A stretch of DNA of 64,000 nt from the NCBI RefSeq assembly GCF_945605565.1, contig NZ_OX216966.1, positions 4,146,001 through 4,210,000 of the forward strand, in the 5' to 3' direction. The notes under the pieces were generated by a model. The model was not told where the DNA came from, made no database searches, and saw only the letters and a list, made by a program, of their open reading frames with translations. The position numbers were made by a program, and so were the translations under genes. How positions within the stretch are numbered: the first letter of the stretch is position 1; each line of letters begins with the position of its first letter. Of the stretch, positions 1 through 8,046 are shown piece by piece. Source of the stretch: Paenibacillus dendritiformis. GTDB taxonomy: Bacteria; Bacillota; Bacilli; Paenibacillales; Paenibacillaceae.

Positions 1-335
1 CCTTGATAATCCAGCGCGATCTTGACGCGCAGCGGCTTGTTCTCGGACACCTGCTGGATATCGAGATGGATCCAGTTGCCCCAGCGCTCTTGCACCGCTT
101 TGATAACGGCAGGAATTGTCTTGTCTTCGACCTTCAGGTGGAACAATTCGGAACGACTCGTACGCACAAACTTATAGACTTCCTTCGCATCCAAATGTAT
201 TGGAACTCCCTCCATGGACGGACCGTAGACAACGGCCGGAATCCGCCCGCTCTTGCGCAGGCTCCGGATGGAGGAACGATTGAAATCCGTTCTCCGTTCT
301 GCGGTAAGTTGAGAAGTATTGCCGTGTGCACTCAT
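1..335 (-). CDS. ctc: 50S ribosomal protein L25 / general stress protein Ctc (partial, C-terminus off the window)
   Basis: Reading down from an ATG at 335 gives 111 open codons that run off the left edge, so only the N-terminal half is present. The protein opens with a TAERRTDFNRSS segment, followed by SLRKSGRIPAVVYG (about residues 25-39). This is the hallmark of the L25/Ctc/TL5 family, which binds 5S rRNA in the large ribosomal subunit. Later segments resemble the L25 beta-barrel. AAGGAGG lies 10 nt before the chosen ATG; an ATG 5 nt upstream is followed at once by a stop. In bacilli the longer form (Ctc) is a general-stress ribosomal protein. Whether the extra C-terminal domain exists cannot be seen. 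Confidence 0.88.
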   Translation of the reverse strand, partial: MSAHGNTSQLTAERRTDFNRSSIRSLRKSGRIPAVVYGPSMEGVPIHLDAKEVYKFVRTSRSELFHLKVEDKTIPAVIKAVQERWGNWIHLDIQQVSENKPLRVKIALDYQ

Positions 336-448
336 GACATAACAACCTCCTTCAATGTTCCCTATGCTCACAGAAGATGTGAAGTAAAAATAGGGTTATA
401 GATCAACTTACCCATTGCGGAGCGGAGTGAAACAGCTTATTTCTAAAG

Positions 449-476
449 ATTTGATCATATAATTATTTTCTCAGAT
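449..476. repeat. possible degenerate dif-like site at the end of the 89-aa gene
   Basis: AT-rich stretch reading GATTTGATCAT then ATAATT. It can be aligned, with one-base slips, to the better site at 52012-52039 (GATTAATGTCA then TTAATT). As there, the stop codon of the minus-strand gene (TTA at 463-465) falls inside it. The match is weak and may be chance in AT-rich DNA. Confidence 0.25.
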
Positions 477-732
477 GAAACGACAGCGTTCCCCGCTTCG
501 ATTCGGCGGCCTCCTGCCGGTAATACCGCTTCCCTGTCGCGGGATCATAGTACACCGTAACAATCTGCCCGGTCGAGGGATCGCGGGATATTTCCCGTGT
601 CGGGATGCAGCCGTCCGGCACCTCCTCCGCCTGTTCCAGATGCAGTCTGCGGTCCTTCTTCCTGGCAACCAGCAGCAGGATAAGGAAGAGTATGAGCTGG
701 AAGCCGAAATACGCCAATATCCACTTCAGCAT
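463..732 (-). CDS. small single-pass membrane protein, function unknown
   Basis: 89 aa. Residues 4-23 form one hydrophobic helix (WILAYFGFQLILFLILLLVA), followed by a basic stop-transfer segment (RKKDRR) and a soluble tail. The tail carries two similar DPxTG(Q/K) turns with the tyrosines of TVYYDPATGKRYY. This suggests a membrane-anchored cytoplasmic tail. The ATG at 732 overlaps the stop of the upstream YbjQ-family gene by 7 nt (ATGCTGA), so the two are translationally coupled and probably work together. I do not recognise a named family. A longer frame extending upstream exists but only reads YbjQ out of frame. Confidence 0.75.
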   Translation of the reverse strand: MLKWILAYFGFQLILFLILLLVARKKDRRLHLEQAEEVPDGCIPTREISRDPSTGQIVTVYYDPATGKRYYRQEAAESKRGTLSFHLRK

Positions 733-1055
733 GGCGTCTCCTCCTCCAGGATCACCGCTGTGCCATAGGCGACAATCTCGCTCATCCTGTTCCCCGCCTC
801 CCCCGAATCGAAGCGTACCATCACGATGCCGTTGGCGCCCATCATCCGGGCGTTGGCCACCATCCGATCCAGCGCCTGCTTGCGCGCGTCTTCCAGCATC
901 TCGGTATATTGACGAATCTCCCCGCCGACCAGGCTTTTCACGGCGGCGGCAATATCTTTGCCGATGCCGCGCGATCGGACCGTCAGGCCGAAGACGGGGC
1001 CGATCGCCTCCTTCACTTTCCAGTTCGGGGGTCGTTCTGTAGTGACGATGATCAT
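726..1055 (-). CDS. YbjQ/UPF0145 family protein
   Basis: 109 aa, the usual length for this family. It begins MIIVTTE and continues with IGPVFGLTVRSRGIGKDI, then GGEIRQYTEMLEDARKQAL, then ANARMMGANGIVMVRFD, the conserved core of YbjQ (UPF0145). These proteins assemble as small oligomeric rings and are often called heavy-metal-binding domains, though no biochemical role is settled. The YbjQ signature pattern of an ARxxGAN(A/G) helix followed by a beta strand is intact. AAGGAG lies 10 nt before the ATG. It is the first gene of a two-gene operon with the 89-aa membrane protein, and the pair is bracketed by AT-rich dif-like sequences. Confidence 0.87.
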   Translation of the reverse strand: MIIVTTERPPNWKVKEAIGPVFGLTVRSRGIGKDIAAAVKSLVGGEIRQYTEMLEDARKQALDRMVANARMMGANGIVMVRFDSGEAGNRMSEIVAYGTAVILEEETPC

Positions 1056-1140
1056 GGGCTAGTCTCTCCTTCTCATCATTGCATGGTATAGATGATACGA
1101 GAGAGCCGGGCGCATCGTTCAATTCGGCGAAGCAAATTAT

Positions 1141-1168
1141 AATTAACGTCATTAATAGTTGTAAATTT
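1141..1168 (-). repeat. dif-like 11-6-11 site (site 1)
   Basis: Read on the plus strand: arm AATTAACGTCA, spacer TTAATA, arm GTTGTAAATTT. The first arm matches the Staphylococcus-type XerD arm AGTTAACATAA at 8 of 11 positions. It belongs to the subfamily whose arm ends in TCA and whose spacer starts TTAA. It lies 86 nt upstream of the YbjQ gene. A second site begins only 50 nt further on. Confidence 0.45.
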
Positions 1169-1218
1169 GCCGGATTGCTCATGGCGGTATCGAATAGGAA
1201 CCCATATTAACAGCATAT

Positions 1219-1246
1219 AGTTTACATAATATTTATTATGTTCTCT
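1219..1246 (-). repeat. dif-like 11-6-11 site (site 2)
   Basis: Plus strand: arm AGTTTACATAA (identical to the B. subtilis dif XerD arm), spacer TATTTA, arm TTATGTTCTCT. The centre is an 18-bp perfect palindrome, ACATAATA-TT-TATTATGT. It starts 10 nt beyond the stop codon of the minus-strand MocR regulator. The same 11-bp arm recurs exactly at 20309 and 49234. Confidence 0.55.
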
Positions 1247-1256
1247 CCATTGGCGT

Positions 1257-2714
1257 TCACCGGCTGCGAATCAGCTGCGGAAGCAGCTTCAGCGCATGCT
1301 CCAGCTCCGCTAGCGACGCATAGGCATAGGACAAGCGCAGCTGCCGGACGGCGGAACGGTCATACAGCACCCCGGGATTCAATAAAATGCCGTGCTTCAA
1401 AGCCTGGTTGAACAGCCGCTGCACCGGAATCGGCGATCTGAGGCTCACCCAGACATAGAAGCCCCCCTCCGGTCTCGACCAGTCGGCAATATCCGACCAG
1501 TGGGCGTCCAGCAGCGCCAGCATGGCGTCGCGCCGCTCCCGCAGCCGCTTCCCTATATGCTCCAAATGCGGCAAATGCATGCCGGACGCGAACCACATTT
1601 TGGCTGCCTGCTGCGACAAGGAGCTGGAGCCGTAGTCGGTCTGCATTTTGATGTCGGCCAACCGCTCAATGACCGGCTCGGGTCCGACCACCCAGCCGAT
1701 CCGCAAGCCGGGACTGACCGCTTTCGACATCGTGCCCACATGCAGGACGATTCCATGCTCATCGCGTGACTTCAACGGCGCCGGAGGCTCCCGATCGAGC
1801 CATAGTTCCTGGTATGCGCCGTCTTCCAGTACCGGCAGCCCGATTGTCTCGCATAACGTCAGCAGCTGCTGGCGGCGTGACTCGCTCATCACCGTTCCGG
1901 TCGGATTGTGGAAGGTCGGAATCGTATACAGCATCGAGGCGCGATAGGTCCGCCAGCACCGCTCCAGCTCGGACAGCCGCAGCCCTCCTTCGTCCACCGG
2001 CAAGCCAACCAGCTTCATGCCGGCCGATTGGAAGGCATGAATCGAATATAAGTATGACGGCTTCTCCAGCAGAATGGCCGACTGGCGCTCCAGCAGCCCG
2101 GCCGAGATGAGCTGAAGCGCCTGCAGCGCTCCGGAGACGATGAGGATGGCCGACGGCGACGCCTGGATCCCTTGTCGGGATAACTCCCGGCTTAGAAGCC
2201 GCCTCAGCTCCTCATCTCCTTGCGGCTGCTCGTAGCCGAGGGAGACGGGCCGCTTCGCCAAGGAAGCGAACAGCTCGCGGATCTGCTCCTGCGGCAGAAG
2301 CTCGGGCGATAATTCGCCGGTGCCGAGCCGGATGATATCCCGATCGAACTCCAGCCGGTTAATCCTCTGGATCATCGGCAGATTCGGATAATGCGCCCCT
2401 TCTTCGACATAGGCGTTCCAATCCGGGAGGTTCATCGTGCGCCGGACACGCTCGTCGGGAATGCCGATGACCCGGGTGCCGCCGCGGCCCCGGCCTTCAA
2501 TCCAACCTTCCGCCATCAGCACTTCCATCGCGGTGACAACCGTGCTTCGATTGACGCCGAAGGCTTCAGCCAGCGCCCGCTGCGGCGGAAGCTTCATGCC
2601 GATGCTCCATTCTCCGCTGCGAATTCTCCCTTGGACATACTGCTCGATCTGTCTGTAGATGGGCAGTGGAAGCCGGGGATCCGGCTTCCAGCCCGCCTTA
2701 TATGTATTCGGCAT
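1257..2714 (-). CDS. MocR/GabR-type PLP-dependent transcriptional regulator
   Basis: 485 aa, normal for MocR proteins. Residues about 15-80 form a GntR-type winged helix (PIYRQIEQYVQGRIRSG, then LPPQRALAEAFGVNRSTV). The remainder is a class I aminotransferase fold, with the PLP lysine in GTMSKAVSPGLRIGW and the NPTG-containing loop (FHNPTGT). Such proteins use PLP as an effector sensor to control a neighbouring gene. The divergent LysE exporter is the obvious target: the shared 172-bp gap holds an inverted repeat and two opposed promoters. AAGGAG precedes the ATG. Effector specificity is unknown; an amino acid or amine is the reasonable guess. Confidence 0.92.
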   Translation of the reverse strand: MPNTYKAGWKPDPRLPLPIYRQIEQYVQGRIRSGEWSIGMKLPPQRALAEAFGVNRSTVVTAMEVLMAEGWIEGRGRGGTRVIGIPDERVRRTMNLPDWNAYVEEGAHYPNLPMIQRINRLEFDRDIIRLGTGELSPELLPQEQIRELFASLAKRPVSLGYEQPQGDEELRRLLSRELSRQGIQASPSAILIVSGALQALQLISAGLLERQSAILLEKPSYLYSIHAFQSAGMKLVGLPVDEGGLRLSELERCWRTYRASMLYTIPTFHNPTGTVMSESRRQQLLTLCETIGLPVLEDGAYQELWLDREPPAPLKSRDEHGIVLHVGTMSKAVSPGLRIGWVVGPEPVIERLADIKMQTDYGSSSLSQQAAKMWFASGMHLPHLEHIGKRLRERRDAMLALLDAHWSDIADWSRPEGGFYVWVSLRSPIPVQRLFNQALKHGILLNPGVLYDRSAVRQLRLSYAYASLAELEHALKLLPQLIRSR

Positions 2715-2770
2715 CAGCCGCTCTCCTTCCCTGCCAGTCCGCAGGCCGGAAGCCTGCGAGTCGCAGTTCC

Positions 2771-2840
2771 ATTATAGCTTTTGGTTGGGCTCGGACACAA
2801 CCAAATGGTCGGTGACAACCCGAAGGCGGGCAGGTATGCT
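2771..2840. promoter_or_regulatory. divergent promoter/operator between mocR-type regulator and lysE-type exporter
   Basis: An inverted repeat, TTGGTTG (2781-2787) and CAACCAA (2798-2804) with a 10-bp spacer, lies between two promoters. The regulator promoter on the minus strand has a perfect TATAAT box at 2771-2776. The exporter promoter on the plus strand has GTGACA at 2812-2817, a 17-bp spacer and TATGCT at 2835-2840. ACAACC is repeated directly at 2797-2802 and 2815-2820, the second copy overlapping the exporter -35 box. This fits MocR/GabR proteins, which bind direct or inverted half-sites in such gaps. The operator role is inferred. Confidence 0.6.
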
Positions 2841-2886
2841 AGACCTTGTCCTGCGCAAGACGCAACAAGCAACAGGAAGGAAGAGT

Positions 2887-3510
2887 ATGGAACAGATGTG
2901 GGAACCTTTTGTACATGGTGTATTGCTGGCATTCGGACTAATACTGCCGTTAGGAGTTCAGAACGTGTTCATCTTCAATCAGGGAGCGCTGCATACCCGG
3001 CTGTGGAAGGCGGCGCCGGCCGTCATTACCGCCTCCTTGTGCGATACGCTGCTCATCGTGCTGGCGGTGCAAGGCGTGTCGCTGCTGCTCCTCCAATGGA
3101 TCTGGCTGAAAAATGTGCTGTTTGCCGCCGGATTTCTGTTTCTCATCTATATCGGGTATAGTCTGTGGAAGTCGGCCGCTGACGGCGTTCAGCAGCAGCA
3201 TCGCGCGGATACGATCAAGCGGCAATTGCTCTTTACCGCTTCGGTCTCATTGTTGAACCCGCACGCAATTATGGACACGATCGGAGTCATCGGAACGAGT
3301 TCATTGCAGTATGCAGGAACGGACCGGGTTGTATTTGCAGCCGCTGCCGTGCTCGTATCCTGGTTGTGGTTCATCTCCCTGGCGATCGCTGGAAGGGTAA
3401 TGCGCAAGCTGGATACGACGGGCCAGCGCCTGGCTTGGCTGAACAAAGGGTCGGCCGTCTTGATATGGGGAATGGCCGGCTACATGCTGCTGACGATGTT
3501 GAAGGGGTAG
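2887..3510 (+). CDS. LysE/ArgO family amino acid exporter
   Basis: 207 aa from the ATG at 2887, which follows AGGAAGG; upstream in-frame codons have no ribosome site. The LysE signature near the N-terminus is clear: a first membrane segment, then LPLGVQNVFIFNQG (the PGP/LGxQN motif of ArgO/LysE). Five or six hydrophobic segments follow, and SLLNPHAIMDTIGVIG is the second conserved loop. The family exports basic amino acids (lysine, arginine) by proton antiport in the cytoplasmic membrane. The divergent MocR-type gene and the intervening operator suggest induction by an amino acid or related amine. The exact substrate cannot be read from sequence. Confidence 0.9.
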   Translation: MEQMWEPFVHGVLLAFGLILPLGVQNVFIFNQGALHTRLWKAAPAVITASLCDTLLIVLAVQGVSLLLLQWIWLKNVLFAAGFLFLIYIGYSLWKSAADGVQQQHRADTIKRQLLFTASVSLLNPHAIMDTIGVIGTSSLQYAGTDRVVFAAAAVLVSWLWFISLAIAGRVMRKLDTTGQRLAWLNKGSAVLIWGMAGYMLLTMLKG

Positions 3511-3616
3511 CACAGCCGTGCCCGCTCCATCCAGCCGCCCCGGCCGGCACGCAGGAACGGTCCCCTTGCCTCCTCTCAACAGTCAGGGGACTGCAGCTGG
3601 GACTGCGTCTCGTTCC

Positions 3617-5002
3617 CTATTGCGCCGCAAGCTGCTCCTTCAGGAGCGCGCTGTACTCGTCTTCTATTTTCCTCAGGAACGTATTCGTATCATCCGTTGT
3701 CCTCAGGAACTCGGCGAACTTGTCGCGAAGGAATGCATAGAACTTCGATTCCGGATCGTATCGCGAGAACTCCGGCGGATTCGCCTGCTTCAGATAGACG
3801 TTGTGGAAATGGAATGTTCGGCCGTCGGTAATTTTGTCCGCGCCGAACTGTTCATACAGCACGGGCTTATCAAGCACGGTTCCCGACGCCGCGCGGTGCA
3901 GAGACGTCTGCATTTCCTCGGAGAGCAGGTATTTCAGCACGATGAAGGCTTCATCCTTATGCTCGCTGTGCGGGCTGATCGTGTAACTGAACGGATTGGC
4001 GAACGGCCCAATACCCGGACGATCCGGCCACGATGGTAGCGATACCACATCGAAATCGAGACCTTCCTCCTTAATATACGTCTCGAACGAGTTGATGCTG
4101 GTGACCAGCATGGCGACCTGCTGATTCGCGAACGTCGCTTTCGAGTCCGGCGGGTAGTTGCCGGGTATGTCCTTCATTTTGCGCATCAGCTCATAGTATT
4201 CGGCGAAGTCGGGATTGGACGCGAAGTTCACGCTGCCGTCCTGGCCTACTCCTTGGGCGGATAGCTGCATCAGCGGAACCGTCGTCTGGAAGGCGCTGAA
4301 TACGAGTCCGCGGTACGCTGTGCCGTCCCGCTGCCCGGTCACCTGTCTGGCCAGATCGATGATGTCGTCCCAGGTCATGCCGTCCGTCGGATAAGGGACG
4401 CCGAATTGATCGAAGATCGCTTTGTTATAGAAGACGGCATTCATAACCTCCTCCATAGGCAGACCGAGCAGCCGCCTCTTCCCTTCCGGATCGCGCGCCC
4501 GCACGAGATCGATTGCGCCGCTGCGGATGGAGCTCAGATCCAATTGGTGCGCCTGCACGAGATCGTCAAGCGGGAACAGCATATCCGCATCCCGTAACAC
4601 GGCGAAGCCGCGATGAGCCAGGAGAATATCTGGCACGATGCCCTGGGCGAACGTCTCCTGCAGCGGCTGGCTGTCTACCACCTCCGACACGAGTTCCATC
4701 GTCACGTTCGGGAAATGCGCTTCGACCGGGTCCTTCACTCTCGCGTGGAAGCTCTCCTCATCCCACGGGGCCATGAATTTCAACGTCACGGGGCTGTCGA
4801 TCGTATCCGGCACCGCCGCAGCCTCCTCCTGCTCCTCGCCGCCCGTTGCCTTTTCCCTGCTTGCCTCTTGGCCTGCCGAATCGACTTGGGTAGAAGAGGG
4901 AGCTGCCCCGCTGTCATCCGTAACGGTTGCGCACGCCGCATTCATAAGCAGCGCCAGCAGCAGTACGATAAGCAGCTCCCTTTTGTTTTGCGCACGCGCC
5001 AT
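3617..5002 (-). CDS. extracellular solute-binding lipoprotein, family 1 (sugar ABC transporter)
   Basis: 461 aa from the ATG at 5002, preceded by GGAGG with an 8-nt gap. A type II signal peptide is clear: a basic start (MARAQNKR), a leucine-rich core and lipobox MNAAC. An acidic/serine linker follows (about residues 25-55). The mature part has the periplasmic-binding fold of family 1 binding proteins (PVTLKFMAPWDEES near the start; AIFDQFGVPYPTDGMTWDD in the middle). No permease lies next to it, so it is an orphan binding protein or partners with a distant transporter. It is divergent from the alpha-L-fucosidase gene, suggesting a fucoside or other glycan substrate (inference). Confidence 0.88.
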   Translation of the reverse strand: MARAQNKRELLIVLLLALLMNAACATVTDDSGAAPSSTQVDSAGQEASREKATGGEEQEEAAAVPDTIDSPVTLKFMAPWDEESFHARVKDPVEAHFPNVTMELVSEVVDSQPLQETFAQGIVPDILLAHRGFAVLRDADMLFPLDDLVQAHQLDLSSIRSGAIDLVRARDPEGKRRLLGLPMEEVMNAVFYNKAIFDQFGVPYPTDGMTWDDIIDLARQVTGQRDGTAYRGLVFSAFQTTVPLMQLSAQGVGQDGSVNFASNPDFAEYYELMRKMKDIPGNYPPDSKATFANQQVAMLVTSINSFETYIKEEGLDFDVVSLPSWPDRPGIGPFANPFSYTISPHSEHKDEAFIVLKYLLSEEMQTSLHRAASGTVLDKPVLYEQFGADKITDGRTFHFHNVYLKQANPPEFSRYDPESKFYAFLRDKFAEFLRTTDDTNTFLRKIEDEYSALLKEQLAAQ

Positions 5003-5308
5003 CCTTTTGCCTCCTTTCGTTTTTTTGTCATTATATTGCGTCCGTATTTTTTCCATGCAATGAATTGTTGCCGCCTTGACAGACGGCCTCGCGCAGGCAC
5101 ATGCGGCCGTTCGGTTTTGCCCCAATAAGCAATCTCGTCAGAAGATGAATTGCGCAAAAGCTGTGCAGGCAATCGAACCTAAATGGTCCGGGCATCGCGA
5201 CGCAGCAGTGATGATACCGGCGAAGAGCGAATACTTATGATGGAAAGAGGCATCACAATCGCCATTCATGGCCATACGATGCCTAATCCATGTCAAGGAG
5301 GCGGTGGA
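5003..5308. promoter_or_regulatory. divergent intergenic region between solute-binding lipoprotein and fucosidase
   Basis: 306 bp. On the minus strand a perfect TATAAT (5030-5035) with TTGCAT (5055-5060) 19 bp upstream is a plausible promoter for the binding protein. No convincing cre site or strong palindrome was found. Short open frames here are in phase with the fucosidase but lack ribosome sites before its chosen start. Confidence 0.45.
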
Positions 5309-7057
5309 ATGAATGTGGCAGGGGCGGTTCAACAATCGAATCGCATGCAGGCAGAGCGGATGAGCTGGTGGATGGAAGCGAAGTTCGGCATGTTCATCCA
5401 TTGGGGACTGTATGCCCTTCCCGGAGAAGGCGAATGGCATATGTACGGATCGAAAATACCGGTCGCCGAATATGAATCGCTGGCAGAGCAATTCAATCCC
5501 GAGCGCTTCAACGCGAAGGAATGGGTCCGGCTGGCCCGGCAGGCGGGCATGAAATATATCGTGATCACCGCCAAGCATCACGACGGGTTCGCGATGTACG
5601 GTTCCGAGGCCGAACCGTTCAATATCGTCGATGCGACGCCGTTCCAGCGCGATCCGATGAAGGAGCTGGCGAAGGCCTGCCAGGAGGAAGGCATCCGCCT
5701 CTGCTTCTATTATTCGCATGTCATCGACTGGCACCATCCCCACTCGGTGCATCAATCCGCCAACAACATATGGGATTACAAAATGGAAGAGAAGCAATTC
5801 GATACGTATTGGAATGAGCTCGTGAAGCCGCAAATCAAGGAGCTGCTCACCGAATACGGCCCGATCGGCCTTATCTGGTTCGATACGGCGGGCGGACTGT
5901 CGAAGAAAGACAGCGAGGACATCGTTGCCCATGTGCGCCGGCTTCAGCCGGATTGTCTCATTAACAGCCGGGTCAGCCATTACCGAGGAATGGGCGATTA
6001 TGAATCCAAGGGCGATAACGAGACGCCAATGTACGGTGAGGAATCCCGGCCGTGGGAGACGCCGATGACCATGAATGAGACTTGGGGATATTGTCCGAAG
6101 GATCAAGCATGGAAGCCGGCTGACTTCCTCATTCGCAAGCTGGTGACCATCGTGAGCAAGGGAGGAAATCTGCTATTAAATGTCGGTCCTTCGCCGAAAG
6201 GAACGATACCGGAGCCGGCGGTGGAACGGCTGCGCGAGATCGGGGAATGGACGGAACGGAATGCGGAAGCGATCTACGGAACATCGGCGAGCCCCTTCCC
6301 GTATGAGTTCGATTGGGGAGCCGTGACGGCGAAGCAGGGACGCCTCTACCTGCACATATGCAATGACAAGTGGCCGCGCGGCCCGTTGAAGATGCAAGGG
6401 ATGTGCAGCCGCGTAGTCAAGGCATACCTGCTGGCCGATCCGTTGAAAAGAGAGCTTCCCCTCACCCACACCTACCATGGCGGCACGGAGCGCCATACGC
6501 TATCCGTGTCCCTCCCGGACACGGCTCCGGATCGGGCGGTATCCGTTGTCGTGCTCGAAGTCGAAGACGTGAACGATCTCGATACCGGGTTCACGGTGCT
6601 CCCGTCCGGCAAGCTGAAGGTTGACGTAACGTCAGGAGACGTGACGGAGGGGGATGGTCTTGGCGACTGGACCATGGCGGCACGGCGCGCGGCTTGGGAC
6701 ATTGCAGTTACCGAGCCTGGCACCTATGCGCTCTCGCTGATCAGCTTCAAGCGCGCCGACGCGTGGCTCGCCGATTCCTATGCCGATGGGATCCGGCTGA
6801 CGTTCGCCGGAGAGACGATCGAGGCCGTGCCGCAGGAAGATTCGATCATCGCCGAATCCCCGGCATGCCAGCATCCTTACAAGGAGGTGCATTCCCGGCT
6901 GGCGGAGGTATTCATTCCGGCTCCCGGCACCTATGAGCTGACGCTGACCTCCCGTCTGATCAAGGATCGCAATTCGAAGTTCATCGAGATCTGGCAGGCG
7001 GACAAAGTAAAGCTGCGTTCCGTCATGCTGGAACGGATCAATTCGCAGCAGCCATAA
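5309..7057 (+). CDS. alpha-L-fucosidase, glycoside hydrolase family 29
   Basis: 582 aa from the ATG at 5309, chosen because AAGGAGG lies 8 nt upstream; longer in-frame starts lack one. The GH29 N-terminal (beta/alpha)8 domain is evident: WWMEAKFGMFIHWGLYALP near residue 20, YIVITAKHHDGFAMY (about 80-95), YYSHVIDWHHP, then GLIWFDTAGG holding the expected nucleophile Asp. SKGGNLLLNVGPSPKG is another GH29 signature. A C-terminal beta-rich region of about 200 residues follows. No signal peptide is visible, so it probably works in the cytoplasm on imported fucosides. It faces a sugar-binding lipoprotein gene across a shared promoter region. Confidence 0.92.
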   Translation: MNVAGAVQQSNRMQAERMSWWMEAKFGMFIHWGLYALPGEGEWHMYGSKIPVAEYESLAEQFNPERFNAKEWVRLARQAGMKYIVITAKHHDGFAMYGSEAEPFNIVDATPFQRDPMKELAKACQEEGIRLCFYYSHVIDWHHPHSVHQSANNIWDYKMEEKQFDTYWNELVKPQIKELLTEYGPIGLIWFDTAGGLSKKDSEDIVAHVRRLQPDCLINSRVSHYRGMGDYESKGDNETPMYGEESRPWETPMTMNETWGYCPKDQAWKPADFLIRKLVTIVSKGGNLLLNVGPSPKGTIPEPAVERLREIGEWTERNAEAIYGTSASPFPYEFDWGAVTAKQGRLYLHICNDKWPRGPLKMQGMCSRVVKAYLLADPLKRELPLTHTYHGGTERHTLSVSLPDTAPDRAVSVVVLEVEDVNDLDTGFTVLPSGKLKVDVTSGDVTEGDGLGDWTMAARRAAWDIAVTEPGTYALSLISFKRADAWLADSYADGIRLTFAGETIEAVPQEDSIIAESPACQHPYKEVHSRLAEVFIPAPGTYELTLTSRLIKDRNSKFIEIWQADKVKLRSVMLERINSQQP

Positions 7058-7064
7058 CATGGTT

Positions 7065-7093
7065 CGTCCCCTGCCCTCTCAAGGCAGGGGACG
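7065..7093. terminator. perfect hairpin in convergent gap
   Basis: CGTCCCCTGCC and GGCAGGGGACG form an 11-bp perfect stem around a 7-nt loop. It lies between the fucosidase stop and the convergent toroid-protein stop. There is no T-run on either side, so it may act as a bidirectional transcription barrier rather than a classical intrinsic terminator. Confidence 0.5.
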
Positions 7094-7102
7094 CCGTTAT
7101 AA

Positions 7103-7999
7103 TCAGGAGCGGGGCAGTCTGCCGAAGCTGCAAAGCGTCAGCAAGCGGTCGACCGTGACGCTGCCGCGCCATTCGAGCTCGCAGGCCTCGCTGACCGCCG
7201 GCCAGCTGATCGTCCAGCCGCCGTCCTCCTGCTGCCCCTCCTCCAACGCGTCCAGATGCCGTCGAATGTCCTCCGGGCTTATGAACCGCGCACAGTAGCT
7301 CTCTGGCATCGGAGCCCAGTCCAGCGCCTTGTGCACATAGCCTTCCGCATGCGGATCCAATTCGATGGCGCCCGGCTGCTGCAGGACGCGGTTCAATTGC
7401 TCCAGCAGCGGCTCCGCCCTGTCCCGATCCGGGACATGCTCCAGGAAGGTAACGCACTGAATCAGATCATGGAAGCCTTGAAGCTCGGGCTGTCCGATGC
7501 GGCTCCATACGAACTCGGCCGCTTGGCGGAACCAGGCTTCTTCCTTGACCGCTTCCAGCGCGGGCTGCTTCATGAGCAGTCCGATAATCCGTCCCGTCGG
7601 ATTCAGCGAGGCGCGGCTGTCATCCTCGATCGTCCACCATGGGGCATGCGGATAATCATTCACCGGCAGGAACGCCAGCGGGAAGCCGCCGGTGTCCGGA
7701 ACGGCGATGCTGCGCAAGTACCGCACGATGCCCGCCAATATGTCCGCATCCGCGACGCCGATCTCGTCCATAAGCGCCAGCGCCATCTCCGTCGGCACCG
7801 GCTGGCTGTGCGGACAGCGGATATCGGGCTCCAGCGCATGGCCGAACCCGCCATCCTCATTCTGATATGCCCGCAGCGCGGCCAGCACATCCTCGGCCCG
7901 GCCGCCCGCAAAATGATACTCGAATCGGCGCCGATCCAGCAGCCGGCCGTTGGCATAAAGAAATGAGGACGCGGCTTCCAAGCCAGATTTTTTCTCCAT
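7103..7999 (-). CDS. alpha/alpha-toroid (prenyltransferase/squalene-cyclase-like repeat) protein, function unknown
   Basis: 298 aa from the ATG at 7999 (AAGGAGG, 9-nt gap); a TTG 9 nt earlier overlaps the ribosome site and was rejected. Two QW-like repeats are visible: YQNEDGGFGHALEPD near residue 50 and EEGQQEDGGWTISWP near residue 260. These are the motifs that cap helices in terpene cyclase and prenyltransferase toroids. No DxDD or catalytic DCTAE motif is present, so it is probably not a cyclase. It is followed convergently by the fucosidase, and a dif-like site lies just upstream. I cannot assign a reaction. Confidence 0.75.
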   Translation of the reverse strand: MEKKSGLEAASSFLYANGRLLDRRRFEYHFAGGRAEDVLAALRAYQNEDGGFGHALEPDIRCPHSQPVPTEMALALMDEIGVADADILAGIVRYLRSIAVPDTGGFPLAFLPVNDYPHAPWWTIEDDSRASLNPTGRIIGLLMKQPALEAVKEEAWFRQAAEFVWSRIGQPELQGFHDLIQCVTFLEHVPDRDRAEPLLEQLNRVLQQPGAIELDPHAEGYVHKALDWAPMPESYCARFISPEDIRRHLDALEEGQQEDGGWTISWPAVSEACELEWRGSVTVDRLLTLCSFGRLPRS

Positions 8000-8018
8000 C
8001 TTAATCAACCTCCTTAAT

Positions 8019-8046
8019 ATTTAATATCATTAATATTATTGCTCAA
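8019..8046 (-). repeat. dif-like 11-6-11 site (site 3)
   Basis: Plus strand: arm ATTTAATATCA, spacer TTAATA, arm TTATTGCTCAA. The first arm matches AGTTAACATAA at 8 of 11 positions. The TGA stop of the AlkZ-like gene (8043-8045) lies within the second arm. It is also the AT-rich leader of the downstream toroid-protein gene, so a promoter role is a competing reading. Confidence 0.4.

Noticed and set aside
3541..3592. Terminator between lysE and the binding protein
   Set aside because: GTCCCC and GGGGAC could pair across 20 nt, but the stem is short and no T-run follows.
5003..5308. cre site for the fucosidase or binding protein
   Set aside because: No 14-bp match better than chance, unlike the clear cre at 40481-40494.
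5138..6106. 322-residue open frame opposite the fucosidase
   Set aside because: Shadow of GH29 coding sequence; lacks family motifs.
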